Origin: Cyclobacteriaceae bacterium
GTDB lineage: Bacteria > Bacteroidota > Bacteroidia > Cytophagales > Cyclobacteriaceae
Length of the DNA: 64,000 nt
Direction: 5' to 3'
Assembly: GCA_019638255.1 (NCBI GenBank)
Contig: JAHBUD010000002.1
Location: 352,092-416,091 of the forward strand
Shown here one piece after another: positions 52,739 through 62,336 of the stretch; within the stretch, counting starts at the first letter, position 1; each line of letters opens with the position of its first letter. The position numbers and the translations under genes are program-made. A model generated the notes under the pieces. It was given only the letters and a program-made list of their open reading frames with translations, was not told the origin of the DNA and ran no database searches.

Positions 52739-54025
52739 ATGTATATCTCTAAATTCAAAACTGCAATCAGTTTAACCATTTTAATTCTCCATTCCATAGC
52801 GGGCAAAACGCAAAGAGCAGCGCTTCAGGAGTATTACAACAAAGCAAAAGAAGCATATCAACAAAAAAACTACCCTACCTTTTACGATCACATCAGCAAG
52901 GCGCTGGAGATACACCCCTATCACCAGGGTATAATGTATCAAAAAGCTTTGGCGGCAGCGCATAACCAAAAGCCTGATGAAGCTGTCGCGCTGTTGCAGT
53001 CAGCCATTTTGATCAGTACAACATTCGACCTTACGGTTGATGATCTCAAGTCACTCCAAAACAGGGAGGATTTTAAATCAGTTATTGCCTTAAAAGAACG
53101 ACTCGGGCAACCAATTACTAACTCAGTAGAAGCTTTTACAATCCCTGATCCTCAACTTCACGCTGAGAACATTACGCCCGGCTTTAAATCCGGAACATTT
53201 TTCGTAAGCAGTATACACAAACGAAAAGTCGTTTACATCGATGTGCTTGGAAATAGTACAGATTTCATCTCCTCAAAACAAAATGGATTAGGCGCGGTGA
53301 TGTGCGTTAAAGCGGACTCAAAAACAAACAGCCTCTGGGTAGCATCAACGGTTACACCCGAAATGATGGAGTACGACTCAACCCTTACATCAGCGATCTA
53401 TCAATTTGATGCCCGTACAAAAAAAATGATCGCATGCTACGAGGTCGACATTGAAGCGAAAGGATTCTTTTTCGGTGACATTGTACTAAATAAAGCGGGT
53501 GAGGTTTTTGTTTCCGATAGTCAAAACAATGTGATTTTCAAAATCAACATACAAACCAAAAAGCTTGAATCCTATTTCACATCAGATGAATTCTGGAACA
53601 TTCAGGGGATTAGTTTTTCGGTTGATGAAAAGTACCTGTATATCGCAGATTACATTAAAGGAATTTTCAGGTTAACCTTGAGCACTAAAGAATTAATTCA
53701 ACTTCCGGTTGATGCGGTTGCATCGGTGAAAGGTGTTGATGGCTTGATTGTTTATCAGAATTCCCTCATCGTAATACAAAATGGTGTGCAACCCATGCGT
53801 GTTATGCAATTGCCATTAAACGAATCCGGTGACGGCATTATTTCAGCACGTACAATTGATCACAAACATCCCGATTTCAATGAACCTACTAACGGATGCC
53901 TCGTAAATGATACACTCTACTATGTAGCCAATAGCCAGTGGAGTGGTTATGATGCTCACAAGAAAATAAAACCTGCATCAGAACTAAAATCCATCATCAT
54001 TCTTAAATCACCACTCAAACCCTGA
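52739..54025 (+). CDS. Exported SMP-30/propeller protein with TPR N-terminus
   Basis: A 428-residue protein. I start at the ATG at 52739 (MYISKFKTAISL); a TTG two codons earlier is possible. Signal peptide to about residue 24, a TPR-like region at about 28-110 (EAYQQKNYPTFYDHISKALE, AHNQKPDEAVALLQSA), then a six-bladed propeller of SMP-30/gluconolactonase type: GTFFVSSIHKRKVVYIDVLG, EVFVSDSQNNVIFKINIQTK, KYLYIADYIKGIFRL and GCLVNDTLYYVANSQW. Enzymatic activity uncertain: the metal-binding Glu/Asn/Asp set is not obvious. Followed by a permease gene after 92 nt. Confidence 0.75.
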   Translation: MYISKFKTAISLTILILHSIAGKTQRAALQEYYNKAKEAYQQKNYPTFYDHISKALEIHPYHQGIMYQKALAAAHNQKPDEAVALLQSAILISTTFDLTVDDLKSLQNREDFKSVIALKERLGQPITNSVEAFTIPDPQLHAENITPGFKSGTFFVSSIHKRKVVYIDVLGNSTDFISSKQNGLGAVMCVKADSKTNSLWVASTVTPEMMEYDSTLTSAIYQFDARTKKMIACYEVDIEAKGFFFGDIVLNKAGEVFVSDSQNNVIFKINIQTKKLESYFTSDEFWNIQGISFSVDEKYLYIADYIKGIFRLTLSTKELIQLPVDAVASVKGVDGLIVYQNSLIVIQNGVQPMRVMQLPLNESGDGIISARTIDHKHPDFNEPTNGCLVNDTLYYVANSQWSGYDAHKKIKPASELKSIIILKSPLKP

Positions 54026-54117
54026 ATTATCAGCTATGAATAAAATGTAATCAAAAACATAGGAAAATGTGCAACCTCCCGGTACATCCAGAAGTCTAAT
54101 GTTAAAATCCCAAAATC

Positions 54118-56511
54118 ATGTTTAAAAATTACCTGCTCATCAGTTTTCGAAACCTCCGCAAGCAATTTTCATACTCACTCATAAACATAACAGGCCTTGG
54201 GTTAGGACTTGCCACTGCGTTGCTGTTGATTCTTTGGATTAGTCACGAATTGAGCTACGACTCGTTCCATAGCAAGTCCGACCGGATTTACAGGTGCTCC
54301 ATGGAATACAGTTTTGGCGGGCAGGTCTCCAAAACATCGGTATCGCCTACTGCCCTGCTCCCGGCACTGAAAAGTTTTGCTGAGGTGGAAGAAGGTGTTC
54401 GCGTTTACAATCCATCTGGATGGAGTCCGTTTATTGTAAAAAAAGATGAGACCATCTTTCAGGAATCAAAATTCTTTTTTGCGGATAGTGGCTTCTTTCG
54501 TGTGTTCGATTATGAGTTGATTAAAGGAAATCAACAAAAAGCCCTGACAGAACCATACTCCGTTATACTCACTGAAAATACGGCTCAAAAATACTTTGGT
54601 AATGAAGATCCTACCGGGAAAACCCTTACCATAAACAATGCCCGTGACTATACCGTAACCGGTGTACTCAAAAATCCACCTGATAATTCCATCCTGCATT
54701 TCGATTTTCTGGGCTCATTTAATTCATTGGCGGTAACACGTGAAAAACCATTTTGGTGGAGCGCTAATTATCAAACCTTTTTGGTGTTGCACAAAAATGC
54801 TTCACTAGCTGAACTTGATCACAAACTAAATGATCTGGTAAAGAAGGAACTGGCTGCTGATCTTACCCATTCAGGTGATTATGTGCGCTACAACTTCATG
54901 AAGTTAACCGATATTCATCTTCGCTCTGATTACAGCACGGAAGAAGCAACCCTGGGCGACATCAAATATGTTTATATTTTTTCGATAATAGCCATTATGG
55001 TTCTGGTTATTGCCAGCATCAATTATATTAACCTGGCTACGGCCCGTGCAGCCGACCGCGCAAAGGAAGTAGGATTACGAAAAGTAGTAGGCGCTGTGCG
55101 GCAACAACTTTTTGCTCAGTTCATGGGTGAGTCTATTGTGATCACGGTGCTTTCATTTCTGTTGGCCTTTTTTCTCGCGCAGCTCATGCTGCCCTTTTTC
55201 AATCACCTTACCGGAAAGGAATTTGTATTTTCATCTTTGCTCTCGCCAACATTCCTGTTAATCAGCCTGGGAATTTTAGTACTGATTGCGCTTCTTTCCG
55301 GGGCGTATCCGGCAATGGTTATTACCGGTTTTAAACCGGCTACTGTACTGAAAGGAAACTTCCGTTTCAGTGGTCGCGGTATTTGGTTGCGCAAAGCGTT
55401 GGTGATTACACAATTCAGCATCTCTGTTACCCTCATTGTCGGCACCTTAATCATTCAAAAGCAACTTACCTTCATTCAGTCGATCAAGTTGGGTTATGAT
55501 AAAGAGAACACCATTGTTTTACCCTACGACCGCAACAAACTAGAAGTTTTCTCATCCTTTAAAACAGAATTGATGCGCTCGGGTGTTGTTAACGAAGTTG
55601 GGCGTGGTAACGAGTCGCCTGTTCAGATACGAGGGGGCTACACAATCAGCTCGGCTGAAAGTTCAGAACGCGGTATAATCATTAGCGGCTTGCCTGTAGA
55701 TGAAGGATATCTTCCTTCCTTAGGTATGGAATTATTGCAGGGGAGAAATTTCACCGAAGCCGATGTAAAACGGGTGTCAACCGATACGGTTTATACATTC
55801 ATTCTTAATGAGTCAGCACTTGCCTCCATGTTTCTTGATCAGGAAAAGGCAATAGGAACTCCTGTTCAACTTGGACAGCGGAAAGGCGAAATTATTGGCG
55901 TGGTTAAAGATTTTCATTTTTCATCCCTCCACAATGCCATCGGTCCGCTGGTAATCTTCCCGGAAGAATTTCAGCTAAACCATGTGTTTGTGAAATTGAA
56001 AGCTGGTGATACAAAACAAGCCTTGGAAAAAATAGAATCCATTTCAAAAATCATTTATCCCCATCGTCCGTTTGAATTTCAGTTTGTTGATCAGCAATAC
56101 GCAGCATTGTATCAAGCTGAAGAGCGCATGGGCTCAATTTTTACTGTTTTTGCCACATTTGCAATAATCATTGCATGTATGGGGCTATTCGGGTTGGTCT
56201 CCTTCTCGGCAGCACAACGAACAAAAGAAATCAGTATTCGAAAGGTGTTGGGCGCTACAGCGCAAAACATTGTTATACTCATCACACGCGATTACACACC
56301 ACTCATATTAATTGCGATTGTAATCGGATTACCTGTTTCATGGTTTATGATGGCTGAGTGGCTTAATTCATTCGCCTATAAAACTGAAATCGGACTTTCT
56401 CCTTTGTTATGGGCATCATTTCTTTGTGTAATCATAGCCTTTGGAACCGCCAGCTACCAAGCGGTTAAAGCTGCCTTTGTTAATCCTGCCGACAGCCTGC
56501 GTAATGAATAG
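54118..56511 (+). CDS. ABC transporter permease, duplicated MacB/FtsX type
   Basis: Inner-membrane protein of 797 residues. Two halves, each with a MacB_PCD periplasmic domain and FtsX helices: N-terminal anchor ITGLGLGLATALLLILWISH; helices near 285-310, 340-360, 380-410; a second anchor (ALVITQFSISVTLIVGTLII) near 430; and C-terminal helices after residue 680. The motif RAADRAKEVGLRKVVGAVR and its later copy QRTKEISIRKVLGATAQN are typical. Such permeases occur in many copies in Bacteroidota without an adjacent ATPase, as here. Substrate unknown, perhaps peptides or drugs. Confidence 0.9.
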   Translation: MFKNYLLISFRNLRKQFSYSLINITGLGLGLATALLLILWISHELSYDSFHSKSDRIYRCSMEYSFGGQVSKTSVSPTALLPALKSFAEVEEGVRVYNPSGWSPFIVKKDETIFQESKFFFADSGFFRVFDYELIKGNQQKALTEPYSVILTENTAQKYFGNEDPTGKTLTINNARDYTVTGVLKNPPDNSILHFDFLGSFNSLAVTREKPFWWSANYQTFLVLHKNASLAELDHKLNDLVKKELAADLTHSGDYVRYNFMKLTDIHLRSDYSTEEATLGDIKYVYIFSIIAIMVLVIASINYINLATARAADRAKEVGLRKVVGAVRQQLFAQFMGESIVITVLSFLLAFFLAQLMLPFFNHLTGKEFVFSSLLSPTFLLISLGILVLIALLSGAYPAMVITGFKPATVLKGNFRFSGRGIWLRKALVITQFSISVTLIVGTLIIQKQLTFIQSIKLGYDKENTIVLPYDRNKLEVFSSFKTELMRSGVVNEVGRGNESPVQIRGGYTISSAESSERGIIISGLPVDEGYLPSLGMELLQGRNFTEADVKRVSTDTVYTFILNESALASMFLDQEKAIGTPVQLGQRKGEIIGVVKDFHFSSLHNAIGPLVIFPEEFQLNHVFVKLKAGDTKQALEKIESISKIIYPHRPFEFQFVDQQYAALYQAEERMGSIFTVFATFAIIIACMGLFGLVSFSAAQRTKEISIRKVLGATAQNIVILITRDYTPLILIAIVIGLPVSWFMMAEWLNSFAYKTEIGLSPLLWASFLCVIIAFGTASYQAVKAAFVNPADSLRNE

Positions 56512-56580
56512 CGCTGGTGGAATGTGCATGCATTTGTGACTTTCACGAAAGCTTCGGATTATTAGGCAAAGAAACGCGCC

Positions 56581-57150
56581 TTGCTGTCGGATGATGAAAT
56601 ACGCCAGGAGTATGAAATCCTCGAGAAGTCGAAAAAGGATTCGCGTGCATTTGGTGCATTGTACGAAAAATACTTCGACCGGATTTTCAATTTCATTTAC
56701 CGCCAAACCGATGATGAAGACCTTACGGCCGACCTCTGTTCACAGGCCTTTCTCAACGCCCTGAACCATGTAAACCGATTTGAATTCAGGGGCGTTCCGG
56801 TTTCGGCCTGGCTCTACCGAATTGCAGCGAACGAAGTAAACAAACACTACCGAAAACTTAAATCTGCTCGTGTATTTAGCATTGAGGAAGTACGCGTGAA
56901 AGAATTGGTAGAAATGGGTGCAGAGGGTTGGGATGAAGAACTGGTACAACGGCTTATTGGCTATTTAAAAGAATTGCCCACCGATATGCTGGAAGTATTG
57001 GAGCTTCGGTTTTTTGAAGACAAAGACTTTAAAGAAATTGCGTACATTCTGAACATCACGGAAAGCGGAGCAAAAATGCGAACGTACCGGGCACTGGACA
57101 GGCTGCGGAAAAATTTTAACCTTAGCATCAAGTACGATGGGAAGAAATGA
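56581..57150 (+). CDS. ECF RNA polymerase sigma factor
   Basis: Sigma-70 family factor of 189 residues. Region 2: GALYEKYFDRIFNFIYRQTD, EDLTADLCSQAFLNALNHVN and VSAWLYRIAANEVNKHYRKL; region 4: LPTDMLEVLELRFFEDKDF, then KEIAYILNITESGAKMRTYR. The start must be a TTG at 56581 (LLSDDEIRQEYE), because a stop lies 16 nt upstream in frame and no ATG lies before region 2. Its 3' end overlaps the small membrane protein gene by 14 nt. That gene may encode its partner. Target genes unknown. Confidence 0.9.
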   Translation: MLSDDEIRQEYEILEKSKKDSRAFGALYEKYFDRIFNFIYRQTDDEDLTADLCSQAFLNALNHVNRFEFRGVPVSAWLYRIAANEVNKHYRKLKSARVFSIEEVRVKELVEMGAEGWDEELVQRLIGYLKELPTDMLEVLELRFFEDKDFKEIAYILNITESGAKMRTYRALDRLRKNFNLSIKYDGKK

Positions 57151-57412
57151 GATACGGTTGAGGCGAAACATGATGAGCTCGGGTCGTATTGCCCGTCACC
57201 GGAATTATACTGAGCTTATGCGTCAGCATGATCGTGATACACGACTGAAGCGGATTTTACGCGTGTTCACCTATTTCCTTATTGTGCTGTTTCTGCTGAT
57301 TATCCTGCTTATTGTTGTTCGCTGGGAGTCGAAGCAAACAGAAAAATCAGATAATAAATCATCTGTTGAAAGTTTTCATGTAACTCAACGTGACTTTATC
57401 TCAGGTTTATGA
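57137..57412 (+). CDS. Small single-helix membrane protein, possible sigma partner
   Basis: A 91-residue protein. A basic cytoplasmic N-terminus of about 42 residues (RLRRNMMSSGRIARHRNYTE) precedes one strong helix (VFTYFLIVLFLLIILLIVV, about 44-62) and a short polar tail. The topology fits a minimal anti-sigma factor, but no known domain is seen. The start overlaps the sigma gene by 14 nt, so the two are translationally coupled. It is followed after 30 nt by a TonB homologue. Function is inference. Confidence 0.65.
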   Translation: MGRNEIRLRRNMMSSGRIARHRNYTELMRQHDRDTRLKRILRVFTYFLIVLFLLIILLIVVRWESKQTEKSDNKSSVESFHVTQRDFISGL

Positions 57413-57442
57413 TTAGGAAGGTGTAGCAAAAAAACCTGACCT

Positions 57443-58123
57443 ATGGAACCCAAGAAAAATCCAAACAAAGATGTACATCGGTACACCAAACAATTTTTTC
57501 TGTTCGGCTTTGCCATTAGTGTTGCCCTGGTAATTGTAGCATTTGAGTGGCGAAGTCGTGTGTCGCAAAACGATGGTTGCGATTTACCTGATCCGCGTGA
57601 CATTACATTTTACCCGTACGAAGTGATTCAGGTTAAAAATGAAACACCTTCACCTGATAAACCAAAGAAAGTAAAACTAGTCGACCCGGATAGAATTATC
57701 GAAGCGGATAATACAGAGAAAGATACTAGCGATGAACCACTTGCTGTTGAAATTCCGGAAGCTCATGCTACAGGATCAATAGAAATAGATATACCCATTG
57801 AAGTGTCAATTGACACTTTTATTGTGGTAGAAAAAATGCCTGTACCGGTAGGTGGGTTCGATTCATTTTATAGGCAACTAGGAAAATCCGTTAAGTACCC
57901 TTCGCTCGCCAAACGCTCCGGCACAGAAGGAAAAGTATTTGTAGAGTTTGTCATTAATGAATTTGGCGAACCTGTAAATTTTAAAGTTGTTAAAGGAATC
58001 GGTAGCGGGTGCGATGAAGAAGCTATACGTGTACTGAAACTCGTGCAGTGGGAGCCCGGCAAGCAACGGGGCAAACCAGTAGCCGTGAGAAAAGTTTTAC
58101 CTGTTTACTTTAAGCTGAACTAG
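57443..58123 (+). CDS. Energy transducer TonB
   Basis: TonB homologue of 226 residues. N-terminal anchor FFLFGFAISVALVIVAFEW (19-37), a Pro/Lys/Asp-rich spacer (SPDKPKKVKLVDPDRIIEAD), and a C-terminal TonB domain at about 150-226: YPSLAKRSGTEGKVFVEFVI, GEPVNFKVVKGIGSGCDEEA and VQWEPGKQRGKPVAVRKVLP, then VYFKLN. It should couple the proton motive force to outer-membrane receptors. It is the third gene of the sigma / small membrane protein / TonB cluster. No ExbBD genes are visible. Confidence 0.9.
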   Translation: MEPKKNPNKDVHRYTKQFFLFGFAISVALVIVAFEWRSRVSQNDGCDLPDPRDITFYPYEVIQVKNETPSPDKPKKVKLVDPDRIIEADNTEKDTSDEPLAVEIPEAHATGSIEIDIPIEVSIDTFIVVEKMPVPVGGFDSFYRQLGKSVKYPSLAKRSGTEGKVFVEFVINEFGEPVNFKVVKGIGSGCDEEAIRVLKLVQWEPGKQRGKPVAVRKVLPVYFKLN

Positions 58124-58260
58124 TTGTAACTGAGCAAATGACAAAAATGTGATTGTGCATCGCTATGCATTAGCGCTTTAGTGGAGAAAGATTTTCATGC
58201 TTGCCTGGTAAAAGTAAATCCGTGTGAAATGCGGGAAAGACCACCAACTACCCTTACCTT

Positions 58261-58629
58261 TTCTGCAGAATTATTTCGGCCATAGGCAAAGCACCCAGTT
58301 ATAAAGATGTGCTCAGTAATCCCTTCAGCATTTCAAAAGAGGTATTAGGTAACGGACTGGATGCAGGAACAGCCTATGAAATCTTATCCATTGATATTGC
58401 TGATATTGACATCGGTAAAAATATCGGGGCCCTACTACAAATTGATCAGGCCAATGCTGACTTAAATATTGCGAAAGCAAAAGCCGAGGAACGTAGGGCT
58501 ATGGCTGTTGCCTTGGAGCAGGAAATGGTTGCCCGAACACAAGAAGCACGGGCAAAAGTTATTCTGGAAGAAGTAAAAATTCCTACTGCTATATCCGGAG
58601 CTTTCAGAAGTAGAAAGATGTTTAATTGA
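58261..58629 (+). pseudogene. floA: C-terminal remnant of floA flotillin
   Basis: About 120 codons in one frame match the C-terminal part of the FloA (UPF0365) flotillin-like protein: [78 protein letters not shown] and the ending [13 protein letters not shown] FloA is about 330 residues long; the membrane hairpin and SPFH domain are missing and 58124-58260 shows no trace of them. A GTG at 58309 could start translation, but a stable protein is unlikely. It ends inside the stop region of the convergent methyltransferase gene. Confidence 0.78.
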
Positions 58630-59377
58630 TCTTACGACACTCAATAAGCCAGTCCCACGGATAAGGATCCTTCATCCAACGGACGGGCTTATCAAACTCC
58701 GTATTCCAATCGAACTCAATTTTTTCAATAGCGGTAACGCTAAGGCCTGCTTCATGCAACAGCACCTGTAACTCACAATGTGTATAATGCTTGGTGGGCA
58801 CGTTGTTGATGTGGATAATACCCTGTACAAGATCGGGCTTATCTGCTTTGAAATAATCGAACTCATGTGCTGGAATGTCCTTTAGCAGCGTACCTTCCTT
58901 CCTATACAGGCGCATCAACTGCCAGGAAGCATGCAAGACTGACTCCAGTGAAGGCACAACGATAAGGGCACTACCTCCTTGCTTCAACGATTTCTGGATA
59001 TTCCTAAACATCACTTCATTTTTCTCTACCTCAGGCAACATGATTACGTTGCAGCAAAAAGCAAAATCAGCAGGGGTAATTTTCAAGCGAGGATTTGAAA
59101 GATCAGCATGCTTGAATGTAATGTTTTTATAGGGGCGTTGCTGGGCGGTTAAAAGACATTCTTCTGAAATATCAAGGGCAAGAACTTGTTTGAAAGCAGG
59201 TGCGAGATAAGGAAATGCCTTACCTACTCCACAACCAAAATCGATTGCTCGCTTTGACTTGCTTGCGTGCTTTTTAAAATATCGAGGTAGGATTTTGTTC
59301 TTGTCGCTTTTGAATACATCAAAAATTTCATCTTCATAGCTGGGGGCAATGGTGTTCCAATGCTTTTCCTGATCCAT
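58622..59377 (-). CDS. Class I SAM-dependent methyltransferase
   Basis: Cytoplasmic methyltransferase of 251 residues. Motif [16 protein letters not shown] is near residues 44-58, the acidic end of strand 2 is ALDISEECL, motif II/III region [20 protein letters not shown], and post-I segment [20 protein letters not shown]. The N-terminus [20 protein letters not shown] is typical of UbiE/Methyltransf_11-type enzymes. Substrate unknown. It ends over the floA remnant (8 nt) and starts 69 nt downstream of the tRNA-Arg gene on the same strand, separated from it by a terminator. Confidence 0.85.
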   Translation of the reverse strand: MDQEKHWNTIAPSYEDEIFDVFKSDKNKILPRYFKKHASKSKRAIDFGCGVGKAFPYLAPAFKQVLALDISEECLLTAQQRPYKNITFKHADLSNPRLKITPADFAFCCNVIMLPEVEKNEVMFRNIQKSLKQGGSALIVVPSLESVLHASWQLMRLYRKEGTLLKDIPAHEFDYFKADKPDLVQGIIHINNVPTKHYTHCELQVLLHEAGLSVTAIEKIEFDWNTEFDKPVRWMKDPYPWDWLIECRKIN

Positions 59378-59399
59378 ATTGGGCTGAATTTAATTTTCG

Positions 59400-59440
59400 C
59401 TAAAATAAAAAATCCCGGCCATCGTTCGATAACCGGGATA
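59400..59440 (-). terminator. Intrinsic terminator of the tRNA gene
   Basis: On the minus strand ATCCCGG pairs with CCGGGAT (59412-59439), followed by TTTTTTATTTT directly behind the tRNA 3' end. Confidence 0.85.
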
Positions 59441-59445
59441 TTTAG

Positions 59446-59519
59446 TGCACTCGCAGGGATTCAAACCCCGAACCTTCTGATCCGTAGTCAGATGCTCTAT
59501 TCAGTTGAGCTACGAGTGC
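59446..59519 (-). tRNA. tRNA-Arg (anticodon ACG)
   Basis: The minus strand folds into a full cloverleaf. Acceptor arms are GCACTCG and CGAGTGC, the D-arm is TAGCTCAACTGAATAGAGCA, the anticodon loop is CTACGGA within TCTGA/TCAGA (anticodon ACG), and the T-arm has GGTTTGAATCC. The discriminator base is A and CCA is not encoded. The 74-nt length is normal. Confidence 0.97.
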
Positions 59520-59630
59520 AGACCAAAATTGGACTGCAAATGTAAAGAATAAATTCACTCAGCAAAAAACTGTTTTTGCGCCACCCAACAAAAAACCTAT
59601 TTTTGACGCCTATTAAACCCACAAGAAATC

Positions 59631-60380
59631 GTGATCTCCAGAAAATTGTCCCTGCTTATAATTCTCGCAAGCCTTGCTTACGTTGGTTTCGGTCAGTCAA
59701 CTGATGAACCGCGCAACGAGCCCAGAAAAGGAAGACCTGATATACCGGGGACTTTCCTGGTTGATTTTGGGTTCAATATCCCCTTTGGTAAGAATGGAAA
59801 TTTTAACACCAATTTCTGGGGTAGCCGTACGCTAAATCTTTACTACCAAGGTGAAAAGCGATTAGGATCCAGTAAGCTCAGTGTGCTTCCGGGAATAGGA
59901 CTGGGTTTGGAGCGGTATAGATTCTCCAACGATGCCACCTTGCAATACAAAGCCGGCCCCGGAGGTTTGTTTGACTCGTTGATTTTTGTTCCGGCTGAAT
60001 CGCGATTTATTGAGCCCAACCGGATTAACAAGTCACAACTCATTATGAATAATTTAGACATTTTACTCGATTTACGTTTCACTGCCAACCCCAATGATCC
60101 AAACCGTAGTTTAAAAGTCTCCGTAGGATTAAAAGGTGGATTTGTTTACGATTCATTCACTAAAATCAAGTACCGCGAAAACAGCGAAACGAAAAAAATA
60201 AAAGATAAACAAGATTGGAACTTAAACCAGTTCAGGTACGGTGTTACCTTCCGGGTGGGCATCGGTAATTTCAATGCTTTTGCTTACTACAACTTATCAC
60301 CCATTTTCCAAGTAGACGGAGCACCGAAGGGCACTGAGTTAAATACGTTTACAACAGGTATCTCGCTGGCTGCCTTTTAA
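59631..60380 (+). CDS. Outer-membrane beta-barrel protein
   Basis: A 249-residue exported protein starting with GTG (MISRKLSLLIIL as translated) and a signal peptide to about residue 21 (VGFGQ). The mature protein has alternating strands typical of PorT-like or porin-family barrels: TFLVDFGFNIPFGKNG, LSVLPGIGLGLERYRF, SLKVSVGLKGGFVYDSF and RYGVTFRVGIGNFNAFAYY, ending GISLAAF. A charged loop (residues 177-195) carries RENSETKKIKDKQDW. It stands alone between the tRNA and a convergent small gene. Function unknown. Confidence 0.78.
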   Translation: MISRKLSLLIILASLAYVGFGQSTDEPRNEPRKGRPDIPGTFLVDFGFNIPFGKNGNFNTNFWGSRTLNLYYQGEKRLGSSKLSVLPGIGLGLERYRFSNDATLQYKAGPGGLFDSLIFVPAESRFIEPNRINKSQLIMNNLDILLDLRFTANPNDPNRSLKVSVGLKGGFVYDSFTKIKYRENSETKKIKDKQDWNLNQFRYGVTFRVGIGNFNAFAYYNLSPIFQVDGAPKGTELNTFTTGISLAAF

Positions 60381-60408
60381 AACAAGCCTAAGCGAAATAT
60401 TCCCTGCT

Positions 60409-60744
60409 TCACATATACTGTTTAAATAACCGGGTTACATCTTCATAGAACAGCCTTTCATGCTGCTCTGTTGCTTCTAAGGAATTTGATTGGCGGATCT
60501 GATTCATAACCTCTTTGTAGTGAACTGTATCAACCGGATGAATCAGCATCTCTTTCAAGTCTCGTTTGATAAACTCCACTTTTACACGTGTAAGTTCTTT
60601 GAGGTGGTATACCTCTGAAAAATGATTGATCAAAAAACGTTCATCTAAAAAATCTTTGATCAGGTTGTTACGGATTGTTCGAACATGATCCAGAATAGCT
60701 TCTTCAGATAATCGCGCAACACCCGTAATATTTGTTTTTTCCAT
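60409..60744 (-). CDS. Small helical cytoplasmic protein of unknown function
   Basis: A 111-residue protein, charged and almost wholly helical, with no signal peptide. I do not recognise it. Visible are SEEAILDHVRTIRNNLIKDF, VEFIKRDLKEMLIHPVDTVH and the end HERLFYEDVTRLFKQYM. It could be a small regulatory or structural protein. It is transcribed alone, convergent with the barrel gene at a distance of 29 nt. The 146 nt upstream hold its promoter and that of the divergent gene, but no box is clear. Confidence 0.6.
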   Translation of the reverse strand: MEKTNITGVARLSEEAILDHVRTIRNNLIKDFLDERFLINHFSEVYHLKELTRVKVEFIKRDLKEMLIHPVDTVHYKEVMNQIRQSNSLEATEQHERLFYEDVTRLFKQYM

Positions 60745-60890
60745 GCGTTTAAAAAATATGAATTCAATACTAAGATAAAATTCAGAGAATTCAGCATTAA
60801 GCTTTTATAGATTACTGACAATTAATGTCAGGTATTCAGGTTAAGTTAAATTAAAAAATATGTACCTTTTCCTATAAATCATTTTTTACC

Positions 60891-62264
60891 ATGAAAAAGC
60901 AGTCCCATTCTATCGGGTATTTATTGGTGTTTTTATGCTTAACCTTTAATGCCTTATCCCAGAATTTATATACCGCGCGTGGTTATTGGGAGGAGTCGAA
61001 CAAGGAAACCTATCGAAAAATCAAACAAAAAGAGCGGGTGAATGATCCTTTAAATGATGAAGAGCGGAATTACCTGATTGATTACGAACGCTATCTGGCC
61101 AATTATTTTGAGCGCCTTTCGGATGCCGAAAAATTGCGCTATGAACAAATGAAACCTGAGTGGGACAGGGAGTTGCTTTCACCTACAAAACCCGAAGTCG
61201 TAAAAGAGGAATTTGAATGGCGAGGGCGCGATAGATTTGTAAACTTTTTATACGGTGCTATTTATGGAACAAGCTTCGTGTTGATTGCTGAAATTGACAA
61301 TGCAGCAGCAGTAGGTATCCCCTTGGTAACCGGTGGGCTGTGGGCCCTTGGACCCGTGTTCAATCCTAAAAAGTACGAAACTATTGACCGACCTGTACTC
61401 AGGGCCAGTAATACAGGAAAATTTCTTGGGTTTGTATATGGCGCTTCACTTGGAATAATGCTGGGTGGGGATTCTGAAAACACTTATAAGACAGCTCTTG
61501 GGCTTGGCACACTAAGCAGCATTGCTTTGGGCGAGGTTGGCTTTCAGCTTCAGAAAAAAAGAAACTTCTCGGAAGGACATATTGAACTTATGCGACACTA
61601 TGGTGTGGTAGGCCCTTGGTTGGGATTATCGGGAATTGCTGCCACAAACACTGAAAATGTAAACCTGATTGGTGCCTCACTACTGGCGGGTGGTGTGAGC
61701 GGACTTTTGGTAGGCAATCAAATGTCAAAAAAGTATGATTATACCAAAGGTGATGTTGATAACATCAGCACATTCACCTGGATTTCAACGGGTATTGGCT
61801 TTACCGTAATGCTTGAAGCTTTTCAAAATAATGGTTCAAATGCGTTGTTGCTGATTCCGGCAGCTGGTACAGTTCTGGGCACTGCATTAGCACAGAAGTC
61901 AGTAAGGGGTGTATACTTAACCAAACGCCAGGGAAGCACAATCAGTTATTCATCCGGTGGTGCAGCACTGCTGGGACTGGGCTTAGTTACATTATTGGAA
62001 ACAGAATCGGCTACCGTTGCCATTGGAGTACCCACTGCTTTGGCCTTAATTACCCAACAGATTTTATTTCACAAATACAAGGGCGAAAACCTGCTTCACG
62101 GTATTCAGGGCAGGGGTAACAAAGATTCTTCAGTTCGTTTTTCGGTGCGATTAACCCCTGAAAATTATTTCATCAATCAGCGGTTGCCCATGCGCTCCCC
62201 GGAAGGCTACGGTTTGCAATCAGGACTCAATAATCAGATTGTTAATCTTAAACTTACCTTTTAA
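60891..62264 (+). CDS. Exported glycine-rich protein of unknown function
   Basis: A 457-residue protein with signal peptide to about residue 23 (ALSQ). Residues 24-105 are charged and helical (NKETYRKIKQKERVNDPLND, RYLANYFERLSDAEKLRYEQ). From about 118 on there are eight or more short hydrophobic, Gly/Ala-rich segments such as FLYGAIYGTSFVLIAEI, VYGASLGIMLGG and LLGLGLVTLLETESATVAIG. They are spaced like membrane strands or helices, each ending in a turn. The C-terminus (QSGLNNQIVNLKLTF) looks like a barrel end, so an outer-membrane location is plausible. Family not recognised. Monocistronic. Confidence 0.68.
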   Translation: MKKQSHSIGYLLVFLCLTFNALSQNLYTARGYWEESNKETYRKIKQKERVNDPLNDEERNYLIDYERYLANYFERLSDAEKLRYEQMKPEWDRELLSPTKPEVVKEEFEWRGRDRFVNFLYGAIYGTSFVLIAEIDNAAAVGIPLVTGGLWALGPVFNPKKYETIDRPVLRASNTGKFLGFVYGASLGIMLGGDSENTYKTALGLGTLSSIALGEVGFQLQKKRNFSEGHIELMRHYGVVGPWLGLSGIAATNTENVNLIGASLLAGGVSGLLVGNQMSKKYDYTKGDVDNISTFTWISTGIGFTVMLEAFQNNGSNALLLIPAAGTVLGTALAQKSVRGVYLTKRQGSTISYSSGGAALLGLGLVTLLETESATVAIGVPTALALITQQILFHKYKGENLLHGIQGRGNKDSSVRFSVRLTPENYFINQRLPMRSPEGYGLQSGLNNQIVNLKLTF

Positions 62265-62301
62265 TCTTCGCCCCCTTTAGGTTAAAGTATTTAATGCTCG
62301 C

Positions 62302-62331
62302 TTGACTTTTGTACATGTTCTATTAACTTTG
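62302..62331 (+). promoter_or_regulatory. Promoter of the creD-module operon
   Basis: TTG at 62302-62304 and TAACTTTG at 62324-62331 are separated by 19 nt, an exact match to the Bacteroidota -33/-7 promoter. Transcription should start near 62337, within the palindromic operator. Confidence 0.75.
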
Positions 62332-62336
62332 AATTC

